Source: BJHQ01 sp964654285
Lineage (GTDB): Bacteria > Planctomycetota > UBA11346
DNA: 64,000 nucleotides
Reading direction: 5' to 3'
NCBI GenBank assembly: GCA_964654285.1
Contig: CAZZJC010000001.1
Location: 124,001-188,000, forward strand
A program made the position numbers and the translations under genes. The notes under the pieces were generated by a model. That model searched no databases and was not told the DNA's origin. It was given only the letters and a program-made list of their open reading frames with translations. Below, one piece after another: positions 17,730 to 28,316 of this stretch; positions within the stretch are counted from its first letter, which is position 1, and every line of letters starts with the position of its first letter.

Positions 17730-17751
17730 CCGACCGGGTCGCCCCGGTCGG
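17730..17751. terminator. GC-rich hairpin between convergent genes
   Basis: CCGACCGGG and CCCGGTCGG form a 9-bp stem with a 4-base loop, in the 41 bases between the bacilliredoxin stop and the stop of the convergent glycosidase gene. There is no U-run, so termination is inferred from position and symmetry. Confidence 0.5.
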
Positions 17752-17762
17752 CCGCTCCAGCA

Positions 17763-20597
17763 TCAGCGTTCGCTGACGATGCTCGCCAGGTCGACGCGGT
17801 AGCCCGCGAACGGCCCGGCGTTGACGCTGAATTCCAGGGTGTTCGCCTCCCGCACCTGGGCGAGGTCGAGCGGCAGTTCGACGATGCGGGTGGTATTGTC
17901 GTTGGTGACGGTCCGCGGCAGCGCGATGACGGTCCCATTGAATTTCAGGCTGCCTTCGCCGTCCGCGAGGTCTTCCAGCACCAGACGCAGCCAGGCGCGC
18001 TTGGCCGAGGCGCGCTCGGCCGGGGGGATGGCGACGCTGGTGGACGCGGTCGTGCCCGGTTTGGCGATTTGCAGGATGTCCTTGGAGAAATGCTGGATCC
18101 GCACCAGTTCGGCCTGGCTAGGCGGAGTACCGGCGAGCGGCAGGACGATGCGTGCCACCGAGCGCGGTTCGAGGGTGAGCTGGCGGGTGAAGGCGGTACC
18201 GCTGGCGGCAACGTCCTGCTTCGCCAGCGACAGCTGGAAGTCGGGTGCGACGACCGGGGTCTCGATCACCGCCTTGGTGAAGGTGCAGCCGGTCGGGGCG
18301 GCGATGTCGACGCTGGCGGTCTGGACGCTGCGGTGGTCGTTCCAGACGAAGACCACCAGCTTCGCGGCCCCATCCGCAGGCATGGCCTTGGGATCGGTGC
18401 CGTCGATCGACGCCACGCACCAGACCTTGGCGTCATCGGAGGTGGTCGCGACCAGCCGGCCGCGCAGATCGGCCATCAGGCCATAGCCGATCTCGGTCGC
18501 CTTGGGCGTGGTGTCGCTGTGGATGACGGTGCGCGAGCGCAATTTGTCCGGCGACTGGAGCACCGAGTACAGGCAGTCGCGCAGGTTGTAGACCATGATG
18601 TGCCACTGGTAGGCGGCCTTGGCCTTTTCCGGGGTGTCGACCACCCCGACCGCCGGGATGTCGACCAGATCGTTGGTCTCGGTGTTGTAGCTGTGCAGCC
18701 ATTTATTGTGCTTGGCCAGGCCGTAGGCGGCGAGCACCTCATAGATGCCGTTCATCCCGGTGGTGTCGCCCTGGTAGTGGTGCTCGGTGACGCCGTCGAT
18801 CCAGGCGCCGATGCGGTCGATGGTCGGCTTGAACAGCAGATCCCAGGCGGCCCAGTGGTCCTCGTTCCAGCGGAACTCCCAGCCGGCGATCACCGCCACG
18901 TCGGGGTTGGTCTCCTTGGCCGTCTTGGCGACGACCTCGGCCATGCTGTCGTAGAGGAACCCGGTGCCCTGGGCCGACCAGTAGGTGAACTTGGTATCGT
19001 CTTCGATCGTCCAATGGGTGCGTGCCGTGTAGGTCTTGCCCTTCAGGTCGATGGTGTCGCCAGCCTTGGCTTTCTCCGGGGCGGACTCGCCCTTGGGCAG
19101 GCCCTTCCCGGCGGCATCGGTCCAGGACAGCCGGCCGGAATCGACCCAGCGGAAGTGCGGGACGACGACCCCGTTGTGCTTGATCGCCACCGGGCCACCG
19201 GCCACGGCCTTGCTGACATCGTAGTATCTCGTCTCGAAGACGCTGCTGCGGCCCCGACCTGCCGGCTTCCCCCAGTCCAGGTACGGTTCGTTCCAGAATT
19301 CAAGCACGTGGGCACCTGGACGCTGCTTGGCGGCGGTGGCGAAGGCCTTGGTATTGGTGCGCAGCATCGTCTCCCACTTCGCATCGGTCAGGATGGGTGC
19401 GGGATGGGTGCGGTCGCCCCAGAGGTCGATGATGAAGGTTTCTCCGCTCTTGGGCGGGGTCGGTCCGCCTTCCGGGGTGGTGTGGTAGATGCGCTGGCAG
19501 CCGGGGCGGTACTTGGCCGGCAGATCCGGGGCGAAGCCGCCGAATACGCCGGCTGGCACCAGCTCGTGACGGTTCACCGCCAGGGTTCGTCCGGTCACGG
19601 TCAGGTGCGCCGGCTTGGGCGCCTGCGCGGGATCGGTCACGAGGTCGATGCCGGTGACGGTGAATGAGACCTTGCCCGCGCCGAACGGATTCACGACACC
19701 GATCGCCAGTCCGGTGATCCGCTTCAGATCGAGGGTGAAGTCCGCATCGGCGAAGTCGCCGGGACTGACGTATTCGGCCACGGTGAAGTCGCTGAACCAG
19801 GCGGTGCCGGTGTTCTCCGTTCCGACCAGGGGGCAGACATAGCGCTGGTAGTACCAGCAGCCGTCGGTTTCACGGATCCACAGGCCGACCTGGACGCCCG
19901 GCTGGGGCTGCTCGCTGCGGATGCGCAACCGCAACCCGGTCGCGGACGACCAGTCCTGCGGCTTGGCGAAGCCGTTCACCGAGAATTCGCTGCGGTTCCA
20001 GTTCGTCCGCTTGCTGCCCAGGTCGAAATCCAGCCTGATGCCGTCCTGGTTCCATTCGCCGCGCTGGAACCGGCCCCCGCCGACCGGCTTAGTGGTGGTG
20101 CCGGTCACGGCGCCCGCAGTGCCGAACTTCTCGACCACGGCGTCGCCGGCCGGCAAGGTCGCTTTCCAGGTGCCGGTGACCTTCCACGACTGCGGATCAC
20201 CGCTCTTGTCGTAGGCCAGATCGAGATCGATCGGGATGGTGCGTTCCAGCTTGTCCTTAGGCACCCATTGGTCGGGCTTGAGGGTCAGCAGGATGCGTCC
20301 CGACACCTTGCCTGAGCCGCTCTTCAGGTCGGTGGTGCAGGGATGCTTCGCCTGGTTGAATCCACCGATGGACGCCGATCCCGCCTGCCAGACCCCATCC
20401 ACGATGGTGAGGCGGAGGTTGGTCGAATTGGCGAAAATGCCCGCGCAGACGAGATCCAGCTGCGCGTTGGCCTCATCGTGGAACTGGATCGCCGTCTTGA
20501 GATCCATGAGCGGCGCGGTGGTGGCGCCCTCGCCGGCGATGGCGGAGCAGGCGGACATGGCCAGGACGGCGGCCAGGGCGGAGCGATGGACATTCAT
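17763..20597 (-). CDS. secreted multidomain glycoside hydrolase-like protein
   Basis: A protein of 944 residues from ATG 20597, giving the signal peptide MNVHRSALAAVLAMSACSAIAG. Residues of about 20-330 are beta-rich, with a carbohydrate-binding-like segment (DGIRLDFDLGSKRTNWNRSE). The central domain looks like a clan-A TIM barrel: EFWNEPYLDW near residue 435 as acid/base, and SYNTETNDL near 635 as candidate nucleophile. The C-terminal 200 residues are beta-sandwich-like. GH39-, GH5- and GH79-like families have this pattern, but I cannot assign one. Its gene is isolated, convergent with the bacilliredoxin and divergent from a small gene at 20821. Confidence 0.72.
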   Translation of the reverse strand: MNVHRSALAAVLAMSACSAIAGEGATTAPLMDLKTAIQFHDEANAQLDLVCAGIFANSTNLRLTIVDGVWQAGSASIGGFNQAKHPCTTDLKSGSGKVSGRILLTLKPDQWVPKDKLERTIPIDLDLAYDKSGDPQSWKVTGTWKATLPAGDAVVEKFGTAGAVTGTTTKPVGGGRFQRGEWNQDGIRLDFDLGSKRTNWNRSEFSVNGFAKPQDWSSATGLRLRIRSEQPQPGVQVGLWIRETDGCWYYQRYVCPLVGTENTGTAWFSDFTVAEYVSPGDFADADFTLDLKRITGLAIGVVNPFGAGKVSFTVTGIDLVTDPAQAPKPAHLTVTGRTLAVNRHELVPAGVFGGFAPDLPAKYRPGCQRIYHTTPEGGPTPPKSGETFIIDLWGDRTHPAPILTDAKWETMLRTNTKAFATAAKQRPGAHVLEFWNEPYLDWGKPAGRGRSSVFETRYYDVSKAVAGGPVAIKHNGVVVPHFRWVDSGRLSWTDAAGKGLPKGESAPEKAKAGDTIDLKGKTYTARTHWTIEDDTKFTYWSAQGTGFLYDSMAEVVAKTAKETNPDVAVIAGWEFRWNEDHWAAWDLLFKPTIDRIGAWIDGVTEHHYQGDTTGMNGIYEVLAAYGLAKHNKWLHSYNTETNDLVDIPAVGVVDTPEKAKAAYQWHIMVYNLRDCLYSVLQSPDKLRSRTVIHSDTTPKATEIGYGLMADLRGRLVATTSDDAKVWCVASIDGTDPKAMPADGAAKLVVFVWNDHRSVQTASVDIAAPTGCTFTKAVIETPVVAPDFQLSLAKQDVAASGTAFTRQLTLEPRSVARIVLPLAGTPPSQAELVRIQHFSKDILQIAKPGTTASTSVAIPPAERASAKRAWLRLVLEDLADGEGSLKFNGTVIALPRTVTNDNTTRIVELPLDLAQVREANTLEFSVNAGPFAGYRVDLASIVSER

Positions 20598-20820
20598 GGA
20601 GGAACCTCGGGGCGTGGGACTATCCGGGGCAAGATCGGGAAACAACCCATCCCCTTCCGCCAGGGCGCGGCTTGGGGCGTAACGGGGCAGGGACCGAAAG
20701 GACGGTTACGTGGCGACGGAGACTCCGTTGCTCGCGTCCCGACGATCGCTGGCCAGGCGCTTGCATTCCGGAGATGCCGCGCATCCTCCGCACCCTCCTC
20801 TATTGCACCGGAGTTCCACC

Positions 20821-21081
20821 ATGGCTCGCGCTCTTCACCGTTACCGTCAAATCCGCATTGAATCCCAGCGCGAAATCAACCGGCAGACCCGGATCGACAG
20901 CGCCCCCGGCAAGGTGAAGGCCCGCGATCGCCGCGACGCCAACATCGTCGCCAAGATCAAGGCGCTCGGCACCGCGCCGGCTCATGGCTACAGCCCCGAG
21001 GTGCAGAGCTGGCTCTCGCGCCAGATCGGCAAGCCGTTCGCCAAGGTGACTGCGCAGGACATCGCGGCCGCGATCGCCTAG
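20821..21081 (+). CDS. small basic protein of unknown function
   Basis: An 86-residue protein starting MARALHRYRQIRIESQREIN. It is rich in Arg and Lys in the first 50 residues (pI clearly basic) and ends with a helical segment, SPEVQSWLSRQIGKPFAKVT. GGAG lies upstream of the ATG. The codon use has strong GC at third positions, like its neighbours. The composition would suit a nucleic-acid-binding protein. I do not recognise a family. The array of 78-bp repeats begins on its last base. Confidence 0.6.
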   Translation: MARALHRYRQIRIESQREINRQTRIDSAPGKVKARDRRDANIVAKIKALGTAPAHGYSPEVQSWLSRQIGKPFAKVTAQDIAAAIA

Positions 21082-21470
21082 CTTTTTCAGCGGGACTCTG
21101 TCCCGCCACGCCCTGCCAGGGCTAGGGCCCTGGACCCAGTGGTTGCCCGGCCGGCGTTGCTTTTTCAGCGGGACTCTGTCCCGCCACGCCCTGCCAGGGC
21201 TAGGGCCCTGGACCCAGTGGTTGCCCGGCCGGCGTTGNNNNNNNNNNNNNNNNNNNNNNNNNNNNNNNNNNNNNNNNNNNNNNNNNNNNNNNNNNNNNNN
21301 NNNNNNNNNNNNNNNNNNNNNNNNNNNNNNNNNNNNNGCCACGCCCTGCCAGGGCTAGGGCCCTGGACCCAGTGGTTGCCCGGCCGGCGTTGCTTTTTCA
21401 GCGGGACTCTGTCCCGCCACGCCCTGCCAGGGCTAGGGCCCTGGACCCAGTGGTTGCCCGGCCGGCGTTT
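21081..21470. repeat. 78-bp tandem repeat array with a 100-N assembly gap
   Basis: Units start at 21081, 21159, 21237 (one base before the gap), about 21314 (visible from 21338) and 21392. The visible copies are essentially identical. Each unit contains two hairpins: GCGGGAC-TCT-GTCCCGC and CCAGGGC-TAGG-GCCCTGG. The gap 21238-21337 is a placeholder of 100 N, so the true copy number is unknown. There are no spacers between units, so it is not a CRISPR array. No gene is supported across it, nor in the 134 bases after it. Confidence 0.93.
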
Positions 21471-21604
21471 TTCACGCGTCCTTGCGTCGATTGTTCGCGG
21501 TTGCCCGTCATGGGACGGTTTTGGGTGGGTGACCAAAGCGCGATCCGACGCCATTGATCGTCGGTCTGCCGCGACAAGCAGCAAACCGATTTATGTGGAG
21601 ATGA

Positions 21605-21865
21605 TCAGGTGGGATTGATCAGGTTCACAAGGGTTTCCTGCTGCTTCCGTTGCTGGTTGAAGACGTTGTAGAGCATCTGGTTCACCAGGGAGTCCTGGTT
21701 CAACTGGACCAGGTCCGAGGGCAGGTTTGCCTGCGTCCCGGCAGCCTCCGCCTGGGAGCCATCCTGGGCGGTATCGATCACCACCTTGCTGGCGCTGGCG
21801 TTGTAGCGCGCCTGGGCGGTCTGGATGGCATTGGCGGTGGCGCTGATTCCGGACGGGATTTCCAT
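21605..21865 (-). CDS. small helical protein of unknown function near csrA/fliW
   Basis: An 86-residue protein with GGAGG six bases before the ATG. It starts MEIPSGISATANAIQTAQAR, and its second half is LPSDLVQLNQDSLVNQMLYN followed by a Gln-rich helix. The pattern of two amphipathic helices with Asn/Gln is like that of small motility-associated and rod-type flagellar proteins, but there is no clear family match. It sits 99 bases downstream of the HDOD gene in the cluster with csrA and fliW. Confidence 0.68.
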   Translation of the reverse strand: MEIPSGISATANAIQTAQARYNASASKVVIDTAQDGSQAEAAGTQANLPSDLVQLNQDSLVNQMLYNVFNQQRKQQETLVNLINPT

Positions 21866-21964
21866 GGTGCCTCCAGGCGGAATGGGGTTCTTGCCTGAGC
21901 ATACCCCGGCCTGGCGGCATCCGCCAGGAGCGGTGCCAGTTGGCGCTCGGTGGAGTCGGTGGAG

Positions 21965-22828
21965 TCAGCTCACCAGCTGGAGGAGCTGGCGCGCGTGGTC
22001 GACCTCGTCGTTGATCACCGTCAGCACCTCGACCAGCGAGTTCTTGTCGAGACCGAGGTGGCTCCACACCACGGGATCGAGCTGCGGTTCGTCGCAGTTG
22101 CCCGAGACCCGGATCTTCTTGAGCGCGCACAGGTATTCCGCGAACTGGCACATCGACACCATCTTGCCGATCTGCACGTCGGGCGCGCCGGGCAGGTCGT
22201 ATTGGTGCCGCACGGTGGCGATCATCGCCGGTTCGAGCTGCCAGCGTTCGGTCAGCCAGGCGCCGACCTCGGCGTCGTCGGTGTCGATGACCTCGCGCGA
22301 GGCCTTGGGGAAGGACATGCGGTATTCGCGCGCCACCGCGACGATGGCGCGGGTCTCATCCGGCGCGTTCTCGACCAGGATGAGCTTGCCGATGTCCTTG
22401 AGCAGGCCGATGGTGAACGCGAGTTCCGGATCGCAGACCTTGGCCTTGGCGGCGATGAGGCGGCAGAGCACCGCCGACACCGCGCTGTGGGTCCAGAACG
22501 CCTTCATGTTGAACATGGCGTTCTGCTGCTGGAAGGCGTTGATCACCGAGATCGACAGCGCGATCGAGCGGATGGTCTTGAAGCCAAGGATGCGGGTCGC
22601 CGCCTCCAGGTCGTGGACCGGATCCTTCAACCCGTAGTAGACGCTGTTGACCATGCGCAGGATCTTCGACGCCATGGCGGCGTCCTTGACCATGATCGCG
22701 TTGATGTCGCGCGCATTGGTGTTGGGTTCGTTGACCAGCCGGCTGACCTCGGTCACGACCTCGGGCAGCGAGGGCACGGTGTGCACCCGCTCGATGATCT
22801 CCTGGAAGCTGGCGCGGTTCTTTGGCAC
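21965..22828 (-). CDS. HDOD-domain signalling protein
   Basis: A protein of 287 residues, made up almost wholly of the HDOD domain: VHTVPSLPEVVTEVSRLVN, DAAMASKILRMVNSVYYG, TRILGFKTIRSIALSISV. At the place of the phosphohydrolase HD pair the sequence is GLLKDIGKLIL, with KD for HD, so metal-dependent hydrolase activity is not expected. This is usual for HDOD proteins, which act as signalling scaffolds, often for motility or chemotaxis. csrA lies 98 bases upstream on the same strand. Confidence 0.9.
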   Translation of the reverse strand: MPKNRASFQEIIERVHTVPSLPEVVTEVSRLVNEPNTNARDINAIMVKDAAMASKILRMVNSVYYGLKDPVHDLEAATRILGFKTIRSIALSISVINAFQQQNAMFNMKAFWTHSAVSAVLCRLIAAKAKVCDPELAFTIGLLKDIGKLILVENAPDETRAIVAVAREYRMSFPKASREVIDTDDAEVGAWLTERWQLEPAMIATVRHQYDLPGAPDVQIGKMVSMCQFAEYLCALKKIRVSGNCDEPQLDPVVWSHLGLDKNSLVEVLTVINDEVDHARQLLQLVS

Positions 22829-22926
22829 GGTGGTCTCCGTTGCGATCCATTCCTATTCTGACCCACGAAGGCGGGCGCGGCAACTGGGGGTTCGTCCACT
22901 GTCGAGAGTGGCGGGATCCGTCGTCC

Positions 22927-23190
22927 TCAGCCGGTCCTGTTCGTGCCGGGTTGGCCGGGAGGCTCGGTCGGAATCAGGCCGGTCAGCTGCCCGGCATCGG
23001 TGGATGGGGCCTGGGCATGCACGTTCTCGGCGAGGATCTCGGCGAGCAGCTCGGCGCGCAGGATGCGGTATTCCTTCGGCCCGTCGAAGCCGAGACGGAC
23101 CTGGCCGTTGCGGCCGACATCGATCACGGTGAGGACGAGGTCGCCATTGATGACCACGCGTTCGCCGACTTTGCGATTGAGGATCAGCAT
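22927..23190 (-). CDS. csrA: carbon storage regulator CsrA, with C-terminal extension
   Basis: An 87-residue protein. MLILNRKVGERVVINGDLVL and GQVRLGFDGPKEYRILRAEL cover the five-strand CsrA fold, including the conserved R44-region (here R in EYRILR), which contacts the GGA of target mRNAs. CsrA dimers block ribosome binding sites, for flagellin mRNA among others. The last 30 residues (Gln, Pro, Thr, Gly rich) go beyond the usual length of 60-70. fliW, which encodes the protein antagonist of CsrA, lies upstream on the same strand. Confidence 0.96.
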   Translation of the reverse strand: MLILNRKVGERVVINGDLVLTVIDVGRNGQVRLGFDGPKEYRILRAELLAEILAENVHAQAPSTDAGQLTGLIPTEPPGQPGTNRTG

Positions 23191-23339
23191 GGGGGCAGCC
23201 TAGCGCCTCGGCCGTCGCGGCCAGTGGGCGGGGCGTCGCGGTGGCATCCAGGCCCAACCAGGTCGTGGAAAAAACACCAGTGCGCCCCAGATGCGGGGCG
23301 GCAGCAAGGAGTTGGGCCGGGGCGTCTCAAGCGTCGGCC

Positions 23340-23370
23340 TTCCTGGGAGCGCCGGCGTCCCGCCGGCCGG
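23340..23370. repeat. dispersed palindromic repeat in the csrA-fliW gap
   Basis: The 294-base gap between csrA and fliW contains CTGGGAGCGCCGGCGTCCCG and its inverted continuation CGCCGGC, forming a hairpin GCCGGCG-TCC-CGCCGGC. Related hairpins occur in gaps at 10741, 10805, 59698 and 61631. No gene is supported in the gap. Confidence 0.6.
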
Positions 23371-23484
23371 AAAAGCAGTGTCCGCAGGATGCCACCGATC
23401 AGCTGCCGAGGCGGCCAGGGCGTTGGGCAGCTCCCGATGACTGGCGACCGGCGCAGCGGATGGGGGCGATCGCGATTGTGCGGC

Positions 23485-23952
23485 TCAATTGGCGCGGGCG
23501 GCACGGGCCGCGCTGCCGTCTTTCAGCAGGTACTGCACCGGCAGGGCGGGATTGCTGAGCACCACCTGCTTCGCCTTGCCGGTGGATGGGCAGTAGATCA
23601 CCGGCGCGCGCAGGTTGACCCGGATCTTCGCCGGATCCTGGTCCAGCACCACGACGCCGAGCACGGTGATGTCGCCGGAATCGTGCGCGCCGATCGCGGC
23701 GGCATCGCTGGCCGAGATCTCAATGTCGGGATCGAGACCGGCCTCGAAGATCGCGAGCAGGCAGAAATGCGACGTGCGGTCATCCTCGGAGTGGAGCCAG
23801 CTGAACGGCGTCCCATGGATGCGTTCCAGGCGGAACTGCCGCAGGCGCTCGAAACCGAGCATCGGCTCGGTGAAGGAGACCGGTGCGCCGGGGATGGCGT
23901 CGGGGGAGGTGGATGCGGTATCGGTTTCGGGCATGGTGGCGACCAGGGACAT
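23485..23952 (-). CDS. fliW: flagellar assembly factor FliW
   Basis: A protein of 155 residues from ATG 23952, with GAGG nine bases upstream. The FliW fold is recognised by PMLGFERLRQFRLERI, PFSWLHSEDDRTSHFCLLAI and the C-terminal VNLRAPVIYCPSTGKAKQVV. In Bacillus and Campylobacter FliW binds CsrA or flagellin and so couples flagellin synthesis to secretion. Here csrA is the next gene downstream, so the partner-switch pair is present. The N-terminal 30 residues before the domain are low-complexity. Confidence 0.9.
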   Translation of the reverse strand: MSLVATMPETDTASTSPDAIPGAPVSFTEPMLGFERLRQFRLERIHGTPFSWLHSEDDRTSHFCLLAIFEAGLDPDIEISASDAAAIGAHDSGDITVLGVVVLDQDPAKIRVNLRAPVIYCPSTGKAKQVVLSNPALPVQYLLKDGSAARAARAN

Positions 23953-24049
23953 GGCAGGGTACCTCGGGTTGGCATCCGGGCGCAAGGCCCAGGTGGGTGG
24001 TCGAGGAACCCAACGCAACCGCAGTGCCAATCACCGGTGGAGGCGCCGC

Positions 24050-24955
24050 CTACAGGACCAGGGCCAGGACGTAGCCGACCGGCGCGGCGATGATCAGCGC
24101 GTCGAGCACGTCGAGCCAGCCGCCGAAGCCGGGCAGCATGCGGCCGGAATCCTTCACCTCGGCATCGCGCTTGAGGGCGCTTTCCGCGAGATCACCGACG
24201 ACGCCCAGCGGACCGAGGACCAGGCCCCACACCGCCGGCTGCCACCAGGAGGCGAACGGTCCGGGCGGGAAGTACAGGCCGAGCAGCCAAACGGCGAAGT
24301 AGCTCCCGCCGACGGCCCCGACGAAGCTGCACGCGAAGCCTTCCCAGGTCTTTCCCGGGGAGATGCGCGGCGACATCTTGTGCCGGCCGAAGGCGCGGCC
24401 GCCGAAGTACGCGGTGATGTCACCGAACTTCACCGCCGCGATGAAGCACAGCAGCAGCATGCCGCCGCGATTGACGGCCGCATCCACGTCGGGCAGCACC
24501 GCGAGGCGGGTGAGCAGGTTGAACGAGACGCCGAGGTAGATCATGCCGAAGATGGTCGCACCCAGGCTGGCGGAGAACTTCTCGCTGCCATAGCGGGCCA
24601 TTTGCGCCAGCGCCACCCAGGCGAAGCCCAGTCCGAGCACGGCGAGCGCGAGCGGGTGCTGGTCGGCGAAGGCCCCGATCGCCCGCAGTTCGGGCTGCTG
24701 GCTGGCCTTCATCCAGTGCAGGTGCGCCTCCAGCACCAGCAGCACGGCCACCACCGCCATCGGCGCCAACCGGGCATGGCCGGCCTGCACCAGCGCCATG
24801 CGGCGGAACTCGCGGGCTCCCAGCACCGCCGCCGCGAGGCCCAGGATGAGGATGCCCCAATGCTGGTTCCAGGTCACGTCGGCGACCAGCAGCGCCACCA
24901 CCAGGCCGGCGAGGGGGAATCCGAACACGAGACGGTTGCGCAGGTCGGCACGCAT
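24050..24955 (-). CDS. cdsA: phosphatidate cytidylyltransferase
   Basis: A protein of 301 residues with seven to eight hydrophobic helices. The C-terminal signature is visible as GRMLPGFGGWLDVLDALI, and FGRHKMSPRISPGKTWEG is the other conserved block. In the usual signature the first Asp is followed by Arg (DRxD); here it reads DVLD. The enzyme makes CDP-diacylglycerol for phospholipid synthesis in the inner membrane. Start at ATG 24955 gives MRADLRNRLVFGFPLAGLVV. It is divergent from guaB. Confidence 0.93.
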   Translation of the reverse strand: MRADLRNRLVFGFPLAGLVVALLVADVTWNQHWGILILGLAAAVLGAREFRRMALVQAGHARLAPMAVVAVLLVLEAHLHWMKASQQPELRAIGAFADQHPLALAVLGLGFAWVALAQMARYGSEKFSASLGATIFGMIYLGVSFNLLTRLAVLPDVDAAVNRGGMLLLCFIAAVKFGDITAYFGGRAFGRHKMSPRISPGKTWEGFACSFVGAVGGSYFAVWLLGLYFPPGPFASWWQPAVWGLVLGPLGVVGDLAESALKRDAEVKDSGRMLPGFGGWLDVLDALIIAAPVGYVLALVL

Positions 24956-25106
24956 GGGGGTCCGGCTTGTAGCGCCAACGCCGGTGGAGCCAACCGCTCG
25001 CACCGTGCGGCGCAGGCGCGGCACGCGGGCCAGCCCCCGCCAGCGTCGTATTGCCTTGCGGGGGCCGACGGCACGATGCCGCCCTTCCCCGGAGGAGGTT
25101 ACCGCC

Positions 25107-26564
25107 ATGGCCACCATCCTGCCCGACGACGGCCTCACCTTCGACGATCTGCTGCTGGTGCCCAACCGCAGCGAGGTCGTGCCGAAAGACGCCGAGGTCG
25201 CGACCCAGCTCACCAAGAGCATCCGGCTCAACATCCCGCTGCTGTCGGCAGCCATGGACACGGTCACCGAGCACCGCCTGGCGATCGCGATCGCCCAGAT
25301 GGGCGGCCTCGGGATCATCCACAAGAACCTCTCTCCGGATGAGCAGGCCCTGCAGGTCGAGACGGTGAAACGCAGCGAGAACGGGGTGATCAACGACCCC
25401 AAGACGCTCCAGGTCGGGGCGACGGTGGGCGACGCCGAAGAGTTGATGGCGCGGCACCACATCAACGGCATCCCGATCCTCGATGGCACCAGGGTGGTCG
25501 GCATCGTCACGCGGCGCGACCTGAAGTGGCACCGCAAGCCGACCACGCCGATCCGCGAGGTCATGACCGCCGACCTGGTCACCGCCCGGCCCGGCATCGA
25601 CCACGCCAAGGCCAAGGAGATGCTCTACAAGGCCAAGGTGGAAAAGCTCATCCTCACCGACGCCAAGGGCGGCCTGGTCGGCCTGATCACGATCAAGGAT
25701 CTCGAACGCCAGGCCCAGTTCCCGCATGCCTGCAAGGATGCGCGCGGCCGCCTGCGCGTCGGCGCCTCGGTCGGCGTCTTTGATTATGAGCGGGCGCAGA
25801 AGCTCATCGCCGCCGGCGTCGACGTGCTGGTCGTCGACAGCGCGCACGGCCACTCGAAGAACGTCCTCGACACCGTCAGCGAACTCAAGCGCCGCCACGA
25901 CATCCAGGTCATCGCCGGCAACATCGTCACCGCCGAGGCGGCCGCCGAACTGGTCAAGGCCGGCGCCGATGCGATCAAGGTCGGCATCGGTCCCGGTTCG
26001 ATCTGCACCACCCGCGTGGTCGCCGGCGTCGGCGTGCCGCAGATCACCGCCGTGATGAACGCGGTGAAGGGCGTCGGCAAGTCCGGCATCCCGATCATCG
26101 CCGACGGCGGCATCAAGTATTCCGGCGACATCGGCAAGGCCCTCGCCGCCGGCGCCAACGTGGTGATGCTCGGCAGCATGCTCGCCGGCTGCGACGAATC
26201 GCCCGGCGAGACCATCATCTACCAGGGCCGCCAGTTCAAATCCTACCGCGGCATGGGGTCGATCGGGGCGATGGCGCAGCGCCACGGATCCGCCGATCGC
26301 TACTTCCAGGACGGCGCCACCGCTGCCGAAAAGCTCGTCGCCGAAGGCATCGAAGGCATCGTGCCGCACAAGGGCCCGCTGCAGACGGTCGTGCACCAGA
26401 TGGTCGGCGGTCTCAAGGCGACGCTCGGCTACTGCGGCGCCAAGGACATCCCGACCCTGCAGAAGACCGCCGTCTTCCTGCGCCAGACCCAGGCCGGATT
26501 GCAGGAATCGCATCCGCACGACGTGCGGATCACCAAGGAAGCGCCGAACTACCGGCCGGAATGA
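25107..26564 (+). CDS. guaB: IMP dehydrogenase
   Basis: A protein of 485 residues from ATG 25107, behind a strong GGAGGAGG. The order is catalytic barrel, two CBS domains (about 95-205) and barrel again. The catalytic Cys loop is VGIGPGSICTTRVVAGVG, the flap carries YRGMGSIGAM, and the NAD site lies in VDSAHGHS. It converts IMP to XMP, the substrate of GuaA. Its stop codon overlaps an upstream in-frame ATG of guaA by four bases, and guaA's likely start lies 29 bases on, so the two form an operon for GMP synthesis. Confidence 0.97.
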   Translation: MATILPDDGLTFDDLLLVPNRSEVVPKDAEVATQLTKSIRLNIPLLSAAMDTVTEHRLAIAIAQMGGLGIIHKNLSPDEQALQVETVKRSENGVINDPKTLQVGATVGDAEELMARHHINGIPILDGTRVVGIVTRRDLKWHRKPTTPIREVMTADLVTARPGIDHAKAKEMLYKAKVEKLILTDAKGGLVGLITIKDLERQAQFPHACKDARGRLRVGASVGVFDYERAQKLIAAGVDVLVVDSAHGHSKNVLDTVSELKRRHDIQVIAGNIVTAEAAAELVKAGADAIKVGIGPGSICTTRVVAGVGVPQITAVMNAVKGVGKSGIPIIADGGIKYSGDIGKALAAGANVVMLGSMLAGCDESPGETIIYQGRQFKSYRGMGSIGAMAQRHGSADRYFQDGATAAEKLVAEGIEGIVPHKGPLQTVVHQMVGGLKATLGYCGAKDIPTLQKTAVFLRQTQAGLQESHPHDVRITKEAPNYRPE

Positions 26565-26593
26565 ATGTGTCGCCGGCGACGGCAGGACCTCTG

Positions 26594-28150
<1,557 letters not shown>

Positions 28151-28316
28151 AGAAGGCGTCGTAAAATCCGTGACGATGGGAGCGGGCCGGGGCGAATGCC
28201 TCGGCCTGCGTGCGTTTGGGGAGGGAGGCGAAGGGACATGAGGTCACGGGCCCTGGTGGGACTTTTGGTGGGACCCCTCCACCTATGGCCCGCCAGGAGC
28301 CGCGAAGGATCACCCT

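Noticed and set aside
17607..19667. A 686-codon open frame on the plus strand
   Set aside because: It lies opposite the secreted glycosidase gene and has the low-complexity composition of a GC-rich antisense frame.
21081..21470. Possible CRISPR array
   Set aside because: The 78-bp units follow each other directly with no variable spacers, and no cas gene is near.
22927..23190. CsrA tail as a frameshift artefact
   Set aside because: The frame is continuous, and the tail composition fits a disordered extension; no alternative frame gives a normal end.
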